From contig NZ_LT629793.1 of assembly GCF_900105735.1 (NCBI RefSeq), positions 4,898,001 through 4,962,000 of the forward strand: DNA of 64,000 nt. The letters run 5' to 3'. The position numbers and the translations under genes were made by a program. Position 1 is the first letter of the stretch. The number at the start of each line of letters is the position of its first letter. Shown here piece after piece: positions 7,924 to 18,825 of this stretch. This stretch comes from Pseudomonas yamanorum (GTDB taxonomy: Bacteria; Pseudomonadota; Gammaproteobacteria; Pseudomonadales; Pseudomonadaceae). The notes under the pieces were generated by a model, which worked only from the letters and a program-made list of their open reading frames with translations, ran no database searches and was not told the origin of the DNA.

Positions 7924-9375
7924 TCAGACCATTGGGTCGCCAACGTGCAGGATCTTCATGCCGTTGGTGCCGCCGATGGTGTGGTAGCTGTCGCCCTTGG
8001 TCAGGATGACCCAGTCGCCTTTCTCTACTACGCCGCGCTTGAGCAACTCGTCGATCGCGGCCTGGCTGACTTGCTCAGGCGGCAGCGATGCCGGGTCGAA
8101 CGGTACGGTGTAGACGCCACGGAACATGGCCGCGCGGGCCTGGGTTTCGCGGTGCGGGGAGAATGCGTAGATCGGGATCGAAGAACGGATGCGCGACATG
8201 ATCAACGGCGTGTAGCCACTTTCGGTCAGGGCGATGATCGCTTTCACGCCCGGGAAGTGGTTGGCGGTGTACATGGCGGCGAGCGCGATGCTCTGGTCGC
8301 AGCTTTCGAAGACCTTGCCGATACGGTGGCTGGAGGTCTTGCTGGTCGGGTGCTTTTCAGCGCCGACGCAGATGCGTGCCATGGCCTGCACGGCTTCCAG
8401 CGGGTACGGGCCAGCCGCACTTTCAGCCGAGAGCATTACGGCGTCGGTGTAGTCGAGCACGGCGTTGGCCACGTCGGACACTTCGGCACGGGTCGGCATC
8501 GGATTCTGGATCATCGACTCCATCATCTGGGTCGCAACGATCACCGCTTTATTGTGGCGACGTGCGTGCAGGATGATTTTCTTCTGGATACCGATCAGCT
8601 CGGCGTCGCCGATTTCCACGCCGAGGTCACCACGGGCAACCATCACGGCGTCGGACGCCTTGATCAGTCCGTCGAGGGTTTCGTCATCGGCCACGGCTTC
8701 GGCGCGTTCGATCTTCGCCACCAACCAGGCAGTACCGCCGGCTTCGTCGCGCAGTTTACGGGCGTATTCCATGTCGGCGGCGTCGCGCGGGAAGGATACC
8801 GCGAGGTAGTCCACTTCCATTTCGGCGGCGAGCTTGATGTCGGCCTTGTCTTTTTCAGTCAGGGCTGGAGCGGTGAGGCCACCGCCGCGACGGTTGATGC
8901 CTTTGTGATCCGACAGCGGGCCGCCGATGATCACGGTGCAGTTCAGTTCGGTCGGGGTTGCGGTGTCGACGCGCATCACCACGCGACCGTCGTCCAGCAG
9001 CAGTTCGTCGCCGACGCCGCAGTCTTTCACCAGGTCCGGGTAATCGATACCCACGACTTGCTGGTTGCCTTCGGTCAGGGGATGGCTGGTGGAGAAAGTG
9101 AACTGGTCACCGATCTTCAGCTCGATCCGCTTGTTGGTGAATTTGGCGATACGGATTTTCGGGCCTTGCAGGTCACCCAGCAATGCAACGAAGCGGCCAT
9201 GCTTGGCAGCCAGGTCACGCACCAGCTTGGCGCGAGCCTTGTGCTCGTCCGGGGTGCCGTGGGAGAAGTTCAGACGGGCAACGTCCAGGCCAGCCAGAAT
9301 CAGCTGTTCGAGGACTTCCGGCGAGTTACTGGCCGGGCCAAGGGTGGCGACGATTTTGGTACGACGGACGGACAT
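7924..9375 (-). CDS. pykA: Pyruvate kinase
   Basis: 483 residues. It converts phosphoenolpyruvate and ADP to pyruvate and ATP in the cytoplasm. Seen are the N-terminal RRTKIVATLGPAS, the substrate-binding LNFSHG, the catalytic VAKIERAEA and MVARGDLGVE, and the allosteric C-terminal domain. The length matches PykA of Pseudomonas (type II, AMP/sugar-phosphate responsive). It is monocistronic, converges on a shared terminator, and starts at ATG 9375 with AGGAG upstream (GAACTCAGGAGTCCGTGC). Confidence 0.97.
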   Translation of the reverse strand: MSVRRTKIVATLGPASNSPEVLEQLILAGLDVARLNFSHGTPDEHKARAKLVRDLAAKHGRFVALLGDLQGPKIRIAKFTNKRIELKIGDQFTFSTSHPLTEGNQQVVGIDYPDLVKDCGVGDELLLDDGRVVMRVDTATPTELNCTVIIGGPLSDHKGINRRGGGLTAPALTEKDKADIKLAAEMEVDYLAVSFPRDAADMEYARKLRDEAGGTAWLVAKIERAEAVADDETLDGLIKASDAVMVARGDLGVEIGDAELIGIQKKIILHARRHNKAVIVATQMMESMIQNPMPTRAEVSDVANAVLDYTDAVMLSAESAAGPYPLEAVQAMARICVGAEKHPTSKTSSHRIGKVFESCDQSIALAAMYTANHFPGVKAIIALTESGYTPLIMSRIRSSIPIYAFSPHRETQARAAMFRGVYTVPFDPASLPPEQVSQAAIDELLKRGVVEKGDWVILTKGDSYHTIGGTNGMKILHVGDPMV

Positions 9376-9550
9376 GCACGGACTCCTGAGTTCAAGCGCT
9401 GAGGAAGGCTACTATGCTCTTTGGTTGTAGTCATTGTTCGTTTGCACTACTTATCGATGATTCGCTTGTTTTCACTCTGCATGAACAGATGAACAACCTT
9501 GAAGATTTTCGATGAAGGGTCGATACACTGCACAAGACAGGAGAACCCCC

Positions 9551-9925
9551 ATGCGAATCGTGATCATTGCTGCCCTGGCCGTCAGTGTTGTCGGCTGCAC
9601 CCGTTGGTCGATGGACCATCATTTGAACAATGCGTACCGCGCCTATGGTGTCGGCGATTGCCAGCGGGTCACCCTTGAGTTGTCTCAGGTCGACCGTGAG
9701 AGCCGTTCCCGGCGCTATGTGCAACCGGAAGTCTCGATGCTGCGCGGGCAGTGCCTGGAGCGCGAGAAACTGTTCGTTGATGCGGCGCAAACCTATCAGT
9801 TCATCATCAGCCAGTACCCGGCGAGCGAATACGCTTTCCGTGCCCGCGCTCGCCTGGACACCCTGCAACAACTGGGGCATTACTCCGGCGCGAGCGCCGC
9901 CCAGCCGCGTCCCGCGTCGTTGTGA
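9551..9925 (+). CDS. Small TPR-like outer-membrane lipoprotein
   Basis: 124 residues from ATG 9551, 8 bp after AGGAG. The signal sequence ends in a lipobox (VSVVGC), so the mature protein would be lipidated on the cysteine near residue 17. The remainder is predicted helical with a tetratricopeptide-like pattern (RGQCLEREKLFVDAAQTYQ, YPASEYAFRARARLDTL) similar to the tail of BamD/CpoB-type proteins. I do not recognise a named family and the partner is unknown. It is divergent from pykA. Confidence 0.75.
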   Translation: MRIVIIAALAVSVVGCTRWSMDHHLNNAYRAYGVGDCQRVTLELSQVDRESRSRRYVQPEVSMLRGQCLEREKLFVDAAQTYQFIISQYPASEYAFRARARLDTLQQLGHYSGASAAQPRPASL

Positions 9926-10151
9926 TGATATTTGTCATGCCATAGCTGGCTCGTTGCCAGTCTTGGGCTAATCTTTGAATGTCAGTTTGTATAAGTTTCT
10001 ATTCAAACGGATGGAGTTCCCGGATTTGGCAGTTGTAGAAGTGGCAACGCGTTTGCGGTTGTCGCACCGATATCCGGGGAGAGCGGGCCTTTGGGCTCGT
10101 TTCGAATCACTGGAGCGGCCACAATCATGGCCATTGGATGGCGACCTCATC

Positions 10152-10511
10152 ATGTTTACTCCCCGACGGATCGAGCGGCATCAGTTACCTTGCTTCCTTC
10201 AAGTGTTCAATCGCCTGACAGACAAGCCTATTGGCTATTTGGGCAATGTCTCCGCGCAGGGGCTGATGTTGATCAGCCAATTGCCCATGATGGTCGACGT
10301 GGAGTTCGAGCTGCGCTTGAAGATCCCGGGGCCTGAGGGCCAGGTACAGGCGGTAGACCTCACGGCTACCTGCCTGTGGTGCCATGAGGACATAAACCCC
10401 AGGCATTACGACTCCGGGTTCAGTGTGTCCCAGGCGCCCGCCGAATATGGAGAGGTGATCAACGCACTGTTGAGTTACTTCAGCTTTGATCCCTTGCAGG
10501 CCTCTGCCTAG
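10152..10511 (+). CDS. PilZ-domain protein
   Basis: 119 residues from ATG 10152 (MFTPRRIERHQLP). The N-terminal RRxxR-like arm (RRIERHQLP) and the LGNVSAQGLML strand correspond to the c-di-GMP-binding RxxxR and D/NxSxxG motifs of PilZ domains. The domain fills the protein, so it would act as a diguanylate receptor or adaptor. The reading frame is open back to a TTG at 9975, but that part has no family similarity and no convincing ribosome site. The gene converges on the DUF58 operon. Confidence 0.78.
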   Translation: MFTPRRIERHQLPCFLQVFNRLTDKPIGYLGNVSAQGLMLISQLPMMVDVEFELRLKIPGPEGQVQAVDLTATCLWCHEDINPRHYDSGFSVSQAPAEYGEVINALLSYFSFDPLQASA

Positions 10512-10528
10512 GCACCGTGCGCCAGCAT

Positions 10529-11860
10529 TCATAGCACGCCGGCTTTTTTCCAGCCCAGGTAACGGGTCACCAGGGCGGCTCCCATTTCCGAAGGCAGCGT
10601 GTCCAGTACTGAAAGACCGTGGGCGTTCAAGCGGTCATGGAGTTCGTCTCGGGTATTGAGATAGTCGACATTACCGCAATAGGCCAGGGCTTCGGGCAGG
10701 GTTTGCACAGGGGCTTGGCGCAACTGGTCTAGGACTTCCTCCCGCAGGCTCGCGACCAATACCCGGTGCTGGCGACTGAGGCGTTTAACGGCGCTCAGCA
10801 GTTCTTCATCATCCTCATCGCGCAAATTGGTCACTACGATCACCAACGAGCGGCGTTTCTGCCGCGCCAGCAGCTGGCTGGCGGCTGCCTGGTAATCGGC
10901 CGTACGCCGGGAAGTGTCCAGGTCATACACCGCATTCAGCAGCAGATTGAGCTGGCCGCTGCCCTTGACCGGCGCCAAGTAGCGCGGCTGGTCGCAGGCA
11001 AATGTGCAGAGCCCCACGGCATCACCCTGGCGCAAGGCGACATAGCTGAGCAGCAGGCAAGCATTGAGGGCGTGGTCGAAGTGCGACAGTTCGGCGTCCT
11101 GGCTGCGCATACGCCGGCCACAATCGAGCATGAACATGATCTGCTGGTCGCGCTCATCCTGGTACTCCCGGGCAATGGGTGTGCGTTGCCGAGCGGTGGC
11201 TTTCCAGTCGATCTGGCGCAGGCTGTCGCCCTCGCGAAACTCGCGCAGTTGATGAAATTCCAGGCCCAGCCCGCGCCGTTGGCGCTGGCGTACGCCAAGC
11301 TGGTTGAGCCAGTTGTCTACCGCCAGCAGCTGCGCGCCATACAGGCGCGCGAAGTCCGGATAGACCCGGGTGGCATCTTTGACGTCTATCAACCGCCGTG
11401 CCGACCACAATCCCAGTGGGCTGGGAAGGTGGACTTCGCAACGGGTAAAACTGAAATGCCCGCGCCTTTGGGGTTTTAACCGGTAACCCAATTCACTCTG
11501 CTGTGCGGGCCGCAGTTCGATGGATTGTGGCAGGTTCTCCACCGTCAAACCGTCCGGTACATGATCGAATACCTGGACCACCAGCGGCTGTGGATAGTCG
11601 TGGTCCAGCGTCACCCGCACCTCGCCCCAGCGACCCAGCGCCAGGCTCCCGGGCATCTGCCGTCGCACGCGTGGGGATGGCCGGCGGCGCAAACGGCCGG
11701 CATCCAGCAGGGCCAGTAACAAAAGGGCCAGCAGCAGGCCCCACGTCACGGCGTGCAGGGTGTCTGGCACCTTGATCTGCAGCGCCCCCAGTGCGCCGAG
11801 CAGGACACTCAGGCCCAGCAGCACACCGAGCCAGATCAATAGCAGGCGGGTCGGTCTCAT
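10529..11860 (-). CDS. DUF58 (vWA-like) membrane protein
   Basis: 443 residues from ATG 11860 (MRPTRLLLIWL). Two membrane segments lie at about 5-27 and 36-53. The DUF58 core is marked by EFHQLREFREGDSLRQIDWK. It is followed by a von Willebrand A-like fold with a partial MIDAS (MFMLDCGRRM) and VIVVTNLRDED. DUF58 proteins are regularly encoded beside MoxR ATPases and are thought to be their clients or adaptors. It is the last gene of the six-gene operon and starts 7 bp after the MoxR stop. The longer 507-residue reading upstream overlaps moxR and is rejected. Confidence 0.9.
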   Translation of the reverse strand: MRPTRLLLIWLGVLLGLSVLLGALGALQIKVPDTLHAVTWGLLLALLLLALLDAGRLRRRPSPRVRRQMPGSLALGRWGEVRVTLDHDYPQPLVVQVFDHVPDGLTVENLPQSIELRPAQQSELGYRLKPQRRGHFSFTRCEVHLPSPLGLWSARRLIDVKDATRVYPDFARLYGAQLLAVDNWLNQLGVRQRQRRGLGLEFHQLREFREGDSLRQIDWKATARQRTPIAREYQDERDQQIMFMLDCGRRMRSQDAELSHFDHALNACLLLSYVALRQGDAVGLCTFACDQPRYLAPVKGSGQLNLLLNAVYDLDTSRRTADYQAAASQLLARQKRRSLVIVVTNLRDEDDEELLSAVKRLSRQHRVLVASLREEVLDQLRQAPVQTLPEALAYCGNVDYLNTRDELHDRLNAHGLSVLDTLPSEMGAALVTRYLGWKKAGVL

Positions 11861-11867
11861 GGGCGTG

Positions 11868-12844
<977 letters not shown>

Positions 12845-12848
<4 letters not shown>

Positions 12849-14002
12849 AGGGCATTCCTGAGGGTTTGCAGGCTAGCCACCTGGCGGCTGAAATCGGCAC
12901 TGGAGAGCCGTTTTGCCGGGAGTGGGCCGAGGGCCTGGCTGATGACGAGGGAGGGTTGGCGGGTCAGGCGTTCAAGGACCCGCGATTGTTCGGCAGTGTC
13001 GAGGTGTTCGAACCCGGGATGACGGCGCCTTGCAGTGCGTTGGATGTCGCGCTGCAAGGCTTGCAACAAGCTGTTTTGGCCGCTGCGGCGCAGCAGGAAG
13101 TCGGCACTGGCTTTTAGATGTTCCTGCAATTGCCGGCGTGCCTTGGGGGCTGGTTGCCGGATCGGGCCCTGGCGTAGGCTGGCGTGCCATAACCCGAGGG
13201 CCATCAATGCGGCGAGTGCCACCAGGGCCTGGGGGAAATAGCGCAGCAACAGGCTGAACAGATCCTCGACATGCGTGTTGAACAGCAGCGTGACCTGCGT
13301 CCCCTGGCTCAGGTACCAGAGCAGCCAGGCGTTATCGTATTGGCCAATGGCCGGGCTTTTCCACAGGTCGCTGTCGGTGACCACCGTCACACGGCCTTGT
13401 CCGAGGTTGACCTGCATCAGGTGCGTCGACTTGGCACTGTTGGCCGAGAATTGCGCCAAGTGCCTGGGGTCGGTGAGATTGAAGTCGGTGTCGAAGCTGA
13501 AATAGGCCGGGGCCGTTTCGTTGTCCACATAGAGTTTGGTCAGGTCCGGCGTTTTCTTTTTACGCGCCGGTGCTGGAGCGTCGAACGTTTCACTGAAGGA
13601 TTGGTGTATCTGCACACTATCCAATAGCAGGTCACCACTTTTGCCGGTGTCCTCATCCCACAGTGCTTCGGCGACCAGCAGCAGGTGGCCGCCAGCCCGG
13701 GTCCATTGCAGCAATTGCTCGACCTGCGGCGGGCTCATGTTACTGCGCTCGCCCAGCAACAGCAGGCTGTTGCCTTTGGGCGAAAGACTGGCCAGCCGTT
13801 CCAGGCTGTTGGCGTGCTCCACCACCAGGCCTTGCTGGCGCAGAAAGTGTTCCGCCGCCAGGTAGGGGTTGGCGAGGGCTTCTGGCGAAGGGCCGCGGTC
13901 GACCACCTCCTGATACGGGATCGCCTTGTGCCAGGCATAAAAACCGCCTGCTGCGAGCAGGCACGCCACGAGCAGTCCGACCCACAGCAATGGCCGGTTC
14001 AT
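12845..14002 (-). CDS. DUF4350-domain membrane protein
   Basis: 385 residues from ATG 14002 (MNRPLLWVGLL). An N-terminal anchor lies at about 4-24, then a soluble extracytoplasmic domain resembling the glutamine-amidotransferase-like DUF4350 fold (NSLLLLGERSNMSPPQVEQL, GGHLLLVAEALWD). A second membrane segment (QALVALAALMALGLWHAS) and a basic cytoplasmic tail follow. It overlaps the DUF4129 gene by 4 bp on one side and moxR on the other. The function is unknown. Confidence 0.85.
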
Positions 14003-15528
14003 TGCGCAGCTCCCGCGCCGAACAGGGCTCGCCAACGGCTGCATAGCTGTTGTTGCGCGAAGGCAGGCGGCAGGCGGTGGCCGTAGGCAAGGTTTTGCCA
14101 GTAGCGGGTCAGTTCGTCGCTGAACGCCAACAACTGCGGTTGTTGCAGTTGGCGGATACGCTCCAGGACCTGGCCTTCCGTGTCGGCGCTTTTCAGCGGC
14201 AGGTTGAAGTCGTGCAGCAGGCGGCTGAGCAACCCCCGGTAAAGTAAACCGAGGGCTTCCCGGGGCTGCGTCGCCCAGAGCTGTTCAGCGGTGCCGGCGA
14301 TGTCTTCGGGCAGGGTATCTGCCCCCAGCTCGAGGCCGAACAACTGCGAGGGAGCGGGCTTGGCAGCCTTGGGCTTGCGGGGGCTGCGGCGGCTGACAAA
14401 AGCATGCAGCCAGTCACGGTATCGCCAGATCACCAATGCCAGGCCACCCACCAGCAATCCCCAGAGCAGCACTTCAAGGCCCTTCGCGATGTGCTTGAAC
14501 GAATCGCTGTTGAGGTTTTTCAGCAATGCTTCCAGCCAGGCCGGCAACTTGCCTTCATCTTTCGGTTTGGTTTTGTCCGCCGCTTTTTCTTCGCCGAAGC
14601 GGTAGCGGGTGACGGTCTCGGCGTTTTTGAACGGTGGCTGCTCCAACAGCGCCTTGATCGACTGACTGGCCGATTGTGTACTCAGGGGCTTTTGGGGGGC
14701 CGGTTCATCGGCCCATGCCGGTGGGGGCGCCGGAACCAGTACCAGCCCGATCACCAGCAGCAGTACCGGCGCTACGCCGCTCAAGCGCTGGCGCAGCCGG
14801 CGGAATACCAGTTCCAGGTCCCAGGCTTCCAGCACGGTACGGCGGTTCAGGTACAGGCTGAAACCGCAGGCGACATAGATAGGCTCCCAGAACACCAGGA
14901 TCAGCGCATAGAAGGCGTTGGTCAGGTGTTCCAGCCAGAGCCAATCGTGCCCCGCGGTGAGCACCAGCTGTTGCCAGTCCCAATCCCGCTCTACCTCCTG
15001 GGGCAGGAAAAAATAGAACACGGCCATCAACCCGAACCACAGGGCGATTTCCAGGTGCACCCCGATCAGGGTCAGCCAGCGCGCAGCGCCGGCGTTGCGT
15101 TGTTGCAGTACACCAAGACGTTGTTGGCGCGCCTGGCCTTTCAGACCTTCGAGCTGGACCACCGGCATCACGAAACTGCGGCTCAGGCTGAAACGTCGCC
15201 AGGTCAGGCTGGCCAGCAGTTGGCCCTTGAGCAGGCGTGGCGAGTGACGCAGGGCTTGTTTCAGGCTGGGTGTTTCGCCGAACAGGGCCTTGGACAGGAT
15301 ATACAGTGGCAAGCGGTCGAATGCCGGTTTCAACCACCAGAACAGCAACAGTGCGGTAGAGGGGTGATTCCACAGCAGTACGCTGAACAGGGCGAAGATC
15401 GGCAAGGTCACGATGGCCCAACTGCTCATCAACAGCAGCCGATGTTCGCGGGCCAGCAGGATGCCGAGGTCCATGGCTTCCCAGGAGGTACGCGGGCGGA
15501 TCACGACGCTGGCATCACTCAGGCGCAT
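13999..15528 (-). CDS. DUF4129-domain multi-pass membrane protein
   Basis: 509 residues from ATG 15528; a TTG six codons earlier is possible but less likely. Several hydrophobic segments occur in the first half (SSWAIVTLPIFALFSVLLW, ALWFGLMAVFYFF, VLLLVIGLVLV). A periplasmic stretch with PAPQKPLST follows, then a membrane segment and a soluble C-terminal DUF4129 domain (LYRGLLSRLLHDFNLPLKSADTEG...) of the transglutaminase-associated type. No catalytic residue is evident. It sits inside the RDD-SpoIIM-DUF4350-MoxR-DUF58 operon. Confidence 0.85.
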   Translation of the reverse strand: MRLSDASVVIRPRTSWEAMDLGILLAREHRLLLMSSWAIVTLPIFALFSVLLWNHPSTALLLFWWLKPAFDRLPLYILSKALFGETPSLKQALRHSPRLLKGQLLASLTWRRFSLSRSFVMPVVQLEGLKGQARQQRLGVLQQRNAGAARWLTLIGVHLEIALWFGLMAVFYFFLPQEVERDWDWQQLVLTAGHDWLWLEHLTNAFYALILVFWEPIYVACGFSLYLNRRTVLEAWDLELVFRRLRQRLSGVAPVLLLVIGLVLVPAPPPAWADEPAPQKPLSTQSASQSIKALLEQPPFKNAETVTRYRFGEEKAADKTKPKDEGKLPAWLEALLKNLNSDSFKHIAKGLEVLLWGLLVGGLALVIWRYRDWLHAFVSRRSPRKPKAAKPAPSQLFGLELGADTLPEDIAGTAEQLWATQPREALGLLYRGLLSRLLHDFNLPLKSADTEGQVLERIRQLQQPQLLAFSDELTRYWQNLAYGHRLPPAFAQQQLCSRWRALFGAGAAQ

Positions 15529-16495
15529 GGCGGTTCCGTCCGGCAAACAGCAGGTAGGCAGCCATCAGCAACCAGAGGGCTGCGCCCACCAGGTACTTGA
15601 TCCACGGCGCCACCGCAGTGGTGGAAGACCAGTACGCCTCGATAAACGCGGCGATCAGCAGGAACACCATCACACCGCAAATCATTTGCACGCTTTTACG
15701 CGCGGCCAGTCGCAGGGATTCACCTCTCGTCAGTTGCCCCGGTGCAATCAAGGCCCACCCCAGTTGCAGGCCGGCCGCGCCAGCCAGGGCGATGGCGCTG
15801 AGTTCGAAGGCGCCATGGCCAATCACGAATGACCAGAAGGTCTGGCCGTAGCCGATTTGTGTCAGGTGCCCGGCAACGGCACCAATGATCAGGCCGTTGA
15901 AGAACAGGAAAAATACGCTGCCCAGGCCGAACAACAGCCCGGCGGCAAAGGTCTGGAATGCGATGCCGATGTTGTGCATCACGTAGTAGCCAAACATCAT
16001 CCAGTCTTCGCTGGAGGCACGTTCGGCTGCCCGACCCAGACGGCTGGCATCCGGGTCGTACATGCCCTGCATCTCGGCCACTTGCTGGGGGCTGACGATG
16101 CTGTAGATCAGGTCTGGGTACAGGTACACCAGCAACGCGATGCCGATCAGGCTGCCAAAGAACAGCAGGCTGGCGACCAACACGAATGGCCATTGCGCGC
16201 GAACCAGCCTGGGGAAGTCGGCCAGCAGAAAGCTCAGTACGTTTGCGCTCAACTGGCTGCGATGCCGATACAGCTGTTGATGGCCGCGCAAGGCAAGCTG
16301 CTGCAATGGATCAACCAGATAACTGCTGTAGCCGCGTTCCTGGGCCAGCGCCAGATGCTGGCACAACTGCCGGTACTGATGAGGGAAGTCGGTGAAGTCA
16401 GCACGCTTGGCTTTGCCCTTTTCAAGCTGTGTCAGTTGCGTGGCAAAGGCTTGCCATTGTGCCTGGTGGCGGCTTTCGAAAAGACTCTGCTTCAT
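15515..16495 (-). CDS. SpoIIM-like (stage II sporulation M family) membrane protein
   Basis: 326 residues. A soluble N-terminal region of about 105 residues is followed by at least five hydrophobic segments (FVLVASLLFFGSLIGIALLVY, AGLLFGLGSVFFLFFNGLI, FWSFVIGHGAFELSAIALAGAAGLQLG). The GHGAFELSAI signature is typical of the SpoIIM/DUF95 family. In Bacillus SpoIIM works with SpoIID/P in membrane migration during engulfment; here there is no sporulation, so it is a family relative of unknown role. It overlaps DUF4129 by 14 bp and the RDD gene by 4 bp. Confidence 0.88.
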   Translation of the reverse strand: MKQSLFESRHQAQWQAFATQLTQLEKGKAKRADFTDFPHQYRQLCQHLALAQERGYSSYLVDPLQQLALRGHQQLYRHRSQLSANVLSFLLADFPRLVRAQWPFVLVASLLFFGSLIGIALLVYLYPDLIYSIVSPQQVAEMQGMYDPDASRLGRAAERASSEDWMMFGYYVMHNIGIAFQTFAAGLLFGLGSVFFLFFNGLIIGAVAGHLTQIGYGQTFWSFVIGHGAFELSAIALAGAAGLQLGWALIAPGQLTRGESLRLAARKSVQMICGVMVFLLIAAFIEAYWSSTTAVAPWIKYLVGAALWLLMAAYLLFAGRNRHAPE

Positions 16496-17184
16496 GCTGG
16501 CCCCAACAATCCACGAGCCACGCCGTTCAGTTCCGCGACGGCGCGGGCAGGGGAGACCTGCAGGGGAGTGGCCAGGATTGCGGCCAGTTCGTTGACTCGC
16601 TCGGCGGACAGTTCGCCCTGGCGTTCGGCGAAGCTGAGAATTGCCCGTTGTTCGTTCAGCTCCAGGGCGAACGGCAGACGCAGCGCCGGAGCTTGCGGAA
16701 CCTGCGGACGGGAAAGTGGTTGTTCGCGATAGATCACCAGAGTCCCGGCCGCCAGGTCACCCAGGCGTTTGAAGTTGGGGTGTTGCAGGCAACTGATGGC
16801 GCCGAGGACGTAGCCGAACGGCAACATGTCGACAAAGCGCAGCAGGTTGCGGATCAGCGAGGCGGACCAGCCGATGGGCGTACCGTCGTCCTGCACTACT
16901 CGCAAGCCCATGATCTGCTTGCCGGGTGAGCAGCCCTGGTTGAGCACTTCGAACAGCACCATGTACCACCAACTGACGAGGAACAGCAGCAGCGAGCCCA
17001 GGCCGATGCCCAGGTTTCCGAGAAACGCGAGGGCGATGAACAGGATGCCGAGAATCAGGCCGCGCAACCCCAGGTCGAAGGCGAAGGCCAGTGAGCGGAC
17101 CAGCAGGCCGGCCGGGCGCAGGGGCAGGTCGATGCCCTCTGGGGTCTCGATCTGGTAGCGGGTATCCAGTGGCGCAGATGGCAT
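16492..17184 (-). CDS. RDD-family membrane protein
   Basis: 230 residues and first gene of the operon. The RDD domain has the start TPEGIDLPLRPAGLLVRSLAFAFDLGLRG, three hydrophobic segments and the conserved SPGKQIMGLRVV. The C-terminal 80 residues are soluble. RDD proteins are poorly understood; some act as ion or solute exchangers. All five downstream genes overlap or follow within 8 bp, so one promoter between 17185 and 17373 probably drives them. Confidence 0.88.
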   Translation of the reverse strand: MPSAPLDTRYQIETPEGIDLPLRPAGLLVRSLAFAFDLGLRGLILGILFIALAFLGNLGIGLGSLLLFLVSWWYMVLFEVLNQGCSPGKQIMGLRVVQDDGTPIGWSASLIRNLLRFVDMLPFGYVLGAISCLQHPNFKRLGDLAAGTLVIYREQPLSRPQVPQAPALRLPFALELNEQRAILSFAERQGELSAERVNELAAILATPLQVSPARAVAELNGVARGLLGPA

Positions 17185-17287
17185 CGCGGTCCTTGGCAGT
17201 GCTGCGCTGACGCCTGGGCGGCAGCGGCGGGGTTGGAAAGACGGATGCTAGCAGTGTCGACGGTGGAAGCAACCACTCAACGATTTA

Positions 17288-17303
17288 CTGAATGTTTGTA
17301 CAG
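17288..17303. promoter_or_regulatory. LexA-box-like palindrome upstream of sbcB
   Basis: CTGAATGTTTGTACAG fits CTG-N10-CAG, with a good right half (TGTACAG) and a weaker left half. It is 70 bp upstream of the sbcB GTG and 104 bp upstream of the divergent RDD gene. SOS control of sbcB is inference. Confidence 0.35.
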
Positions 17304-17373
17304 TGAACACAGCGCTGGCCCCCGGTGCCGTCAAGCGCCTAGACTTTGCCGGTCTTCAGCACAGGAATAGCCC

Positions 17374-18801
17374 GTGACCACCATTTTCTGGTACGACTAT
17401 GAAACCACCGGCATCAACCCGCGTACCGACCGCCCACTGCAGGTAGCCGGCATTCGCACTGACCTTGAACTCAACGAGGTCGGGTCGCCGGTCAATCTTT
17501 ATTGCCACCCCAGCGACGATATCCTGCCGCACCCGGCTGCGTGCGCGATTACCGGTATCACGCCCGGGGTGCTGGCGGAAAAAGGCCTGGCCGAAGCCGA
17601 CTTCATGACCCGGGTACACGCCGAACTCGCCGCCCCGGGCACCTGCGGGGCTGGCTACAACACCTTGCGTTTTGACGACGAGATGACGCGCTACAGTCTG
17701 TACCGCAACTTTTTTGATCCCTATGCCCGGGAGTGGCAGGGCGGCAATAGCCGCTGGGACCTGATCGACGTAGTACGCACCGCCTACGCCCTGCGCCCGG
17801 ACGGGATCGTCTGGCCGGAACAGGATGGGCGCGTCACCCTCAAGCTTGAGCGATTGACGGCTGCCAACGGCATCGACCACGGCCAGGCCCACGACGCCTT
17901 GTCCGATGTGCGCGCCACCATCGCACTGGCGCGGTTGATCCGCGAAAAGCAACCCAGGCTCTATGACTGGCTGTTTCAACTGCGCAGCAAGCAACGGGTG
18001 ATGGACCAGGTGCGGTTATTACAGCCGATGGTGCATATCTCCGGCCGTTTTTCCGCCGAGCGTCATTACCTGGGAGTGGTGTTGCCGCTGGCCTGGCATC
18101 CGCGCAATCGCAATGCGTTGATCGTCTGTGACCTTGGGCTCGATCCCCAAGGGTTGTTGGACGAGGACGCCGATACCTTGCGCCGGCGCTTATATACCCG
18201 TCGTGATGACCTTGCCGAAGGTGAGTTGCCGGTACCGCTCAAATTGTTGCACATCAATCGCTGCCCGGTAGTCGCACCGTTGAGTGTGCTTCGGGCACAA
18301 GACCGCGAGCGTCTGCAACTGGATATGGATGAGTGTGAGGCGCGAGCCCTGCGGCTAAGCGACGCACAGGAACTATGGCGCGATAAATTAGCGCTGATTT
18401 ATGCCGAGGAAGATTTTGCGCCAAGCGCTGATCCCGAGCAGCAGCTATACGATGGTTTTATCGGGGATCGTGATCGACGTTTATGTGAACAAGTGAGAGT
18501 CGCCGAGCCTGCGCAACTAGCGCGCCAGCAATGGCCTTTCGATGATGAGCGTTTACCTGAATTATTATTTCGCTATCGCGCGCGTAACTTCCCTGACACC
18601 TTGAATAGTGAGGAGCAACAACGCTGGAGAGTTTTCTGTCAGCAACGTTTGTCAGACCCTCAATGGGGGGCGCCAAACACCCTTGAAGCTTTTAAACAGG
18701 CACGTCTTGAGTTGGCTGTTAGTGCTACACCGTTTCAGCAGCAGGTGCTTGATGAGTGGCAGGAATATGTTGACTCTTTAGCAGCACGAATGAGCCTGTA
18801 A
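17374..18801 (+). CDS. sbcB: Exodeoxyribonuclease I
   Basis: 475 residues from GTG 17374. It is a 3'-5' single-strand DNA exonuclease involved in recombination and mismatch repair. The DEDDh active site is visible: FWYDYETTG (D8, E10), the middle aspartate in GYNTLRFDDEMTRY, and HDALSDVRATI with the catalytic histidine and last aspartate. The C-terminal SH3-like and helical regions follow. The last 400 bases are less GC-rich than the first part. It shares a terminator with mvaT. Confidence 0.96.
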   Translation: MTTIFWYDYETTGINPRTDRPLQVAGIRTDLELNEVGSPVNLYCHPSDDILPHPAACAITGITPGVLAEKGLAEADFMTRVHAELAAPGTCGAGYNTLRFDDEMTRYSLYRNFFDPYAREWQGGNSRWDLIDVVRTAYALRPDGIVWPEQDGRVTLKLERLTAANGIDHGQAHDALSDVRATIALARLIREKQPRLYDWLFQLRSKQRVMDQVRLLQPMVHISGRFSAERHYLGVVLPLAWHPRNRNALIVCDLGLDPQGLLDEDADTLRRRLYTRRDDLAEGELPVPLKLLHINRCPVVAPLSVLRAQDRERLQLDMDECEARALRLSDAQELWRDKLALIYAEEDFAPSADPEQQLYDGFIGDRDRRLCEQVRVAEPAQLARQQWPFDDERLPELLFRYRARNFPDTLNSEEQQRWRVFCQQRLSDPQWGAPNTLEAFKQARLELAVSATPFQQQVLDEWQEYVDSLAARMSL

Positions 18802-18825
18802 TCGGCACGCAGGTAAAATGCGGAC

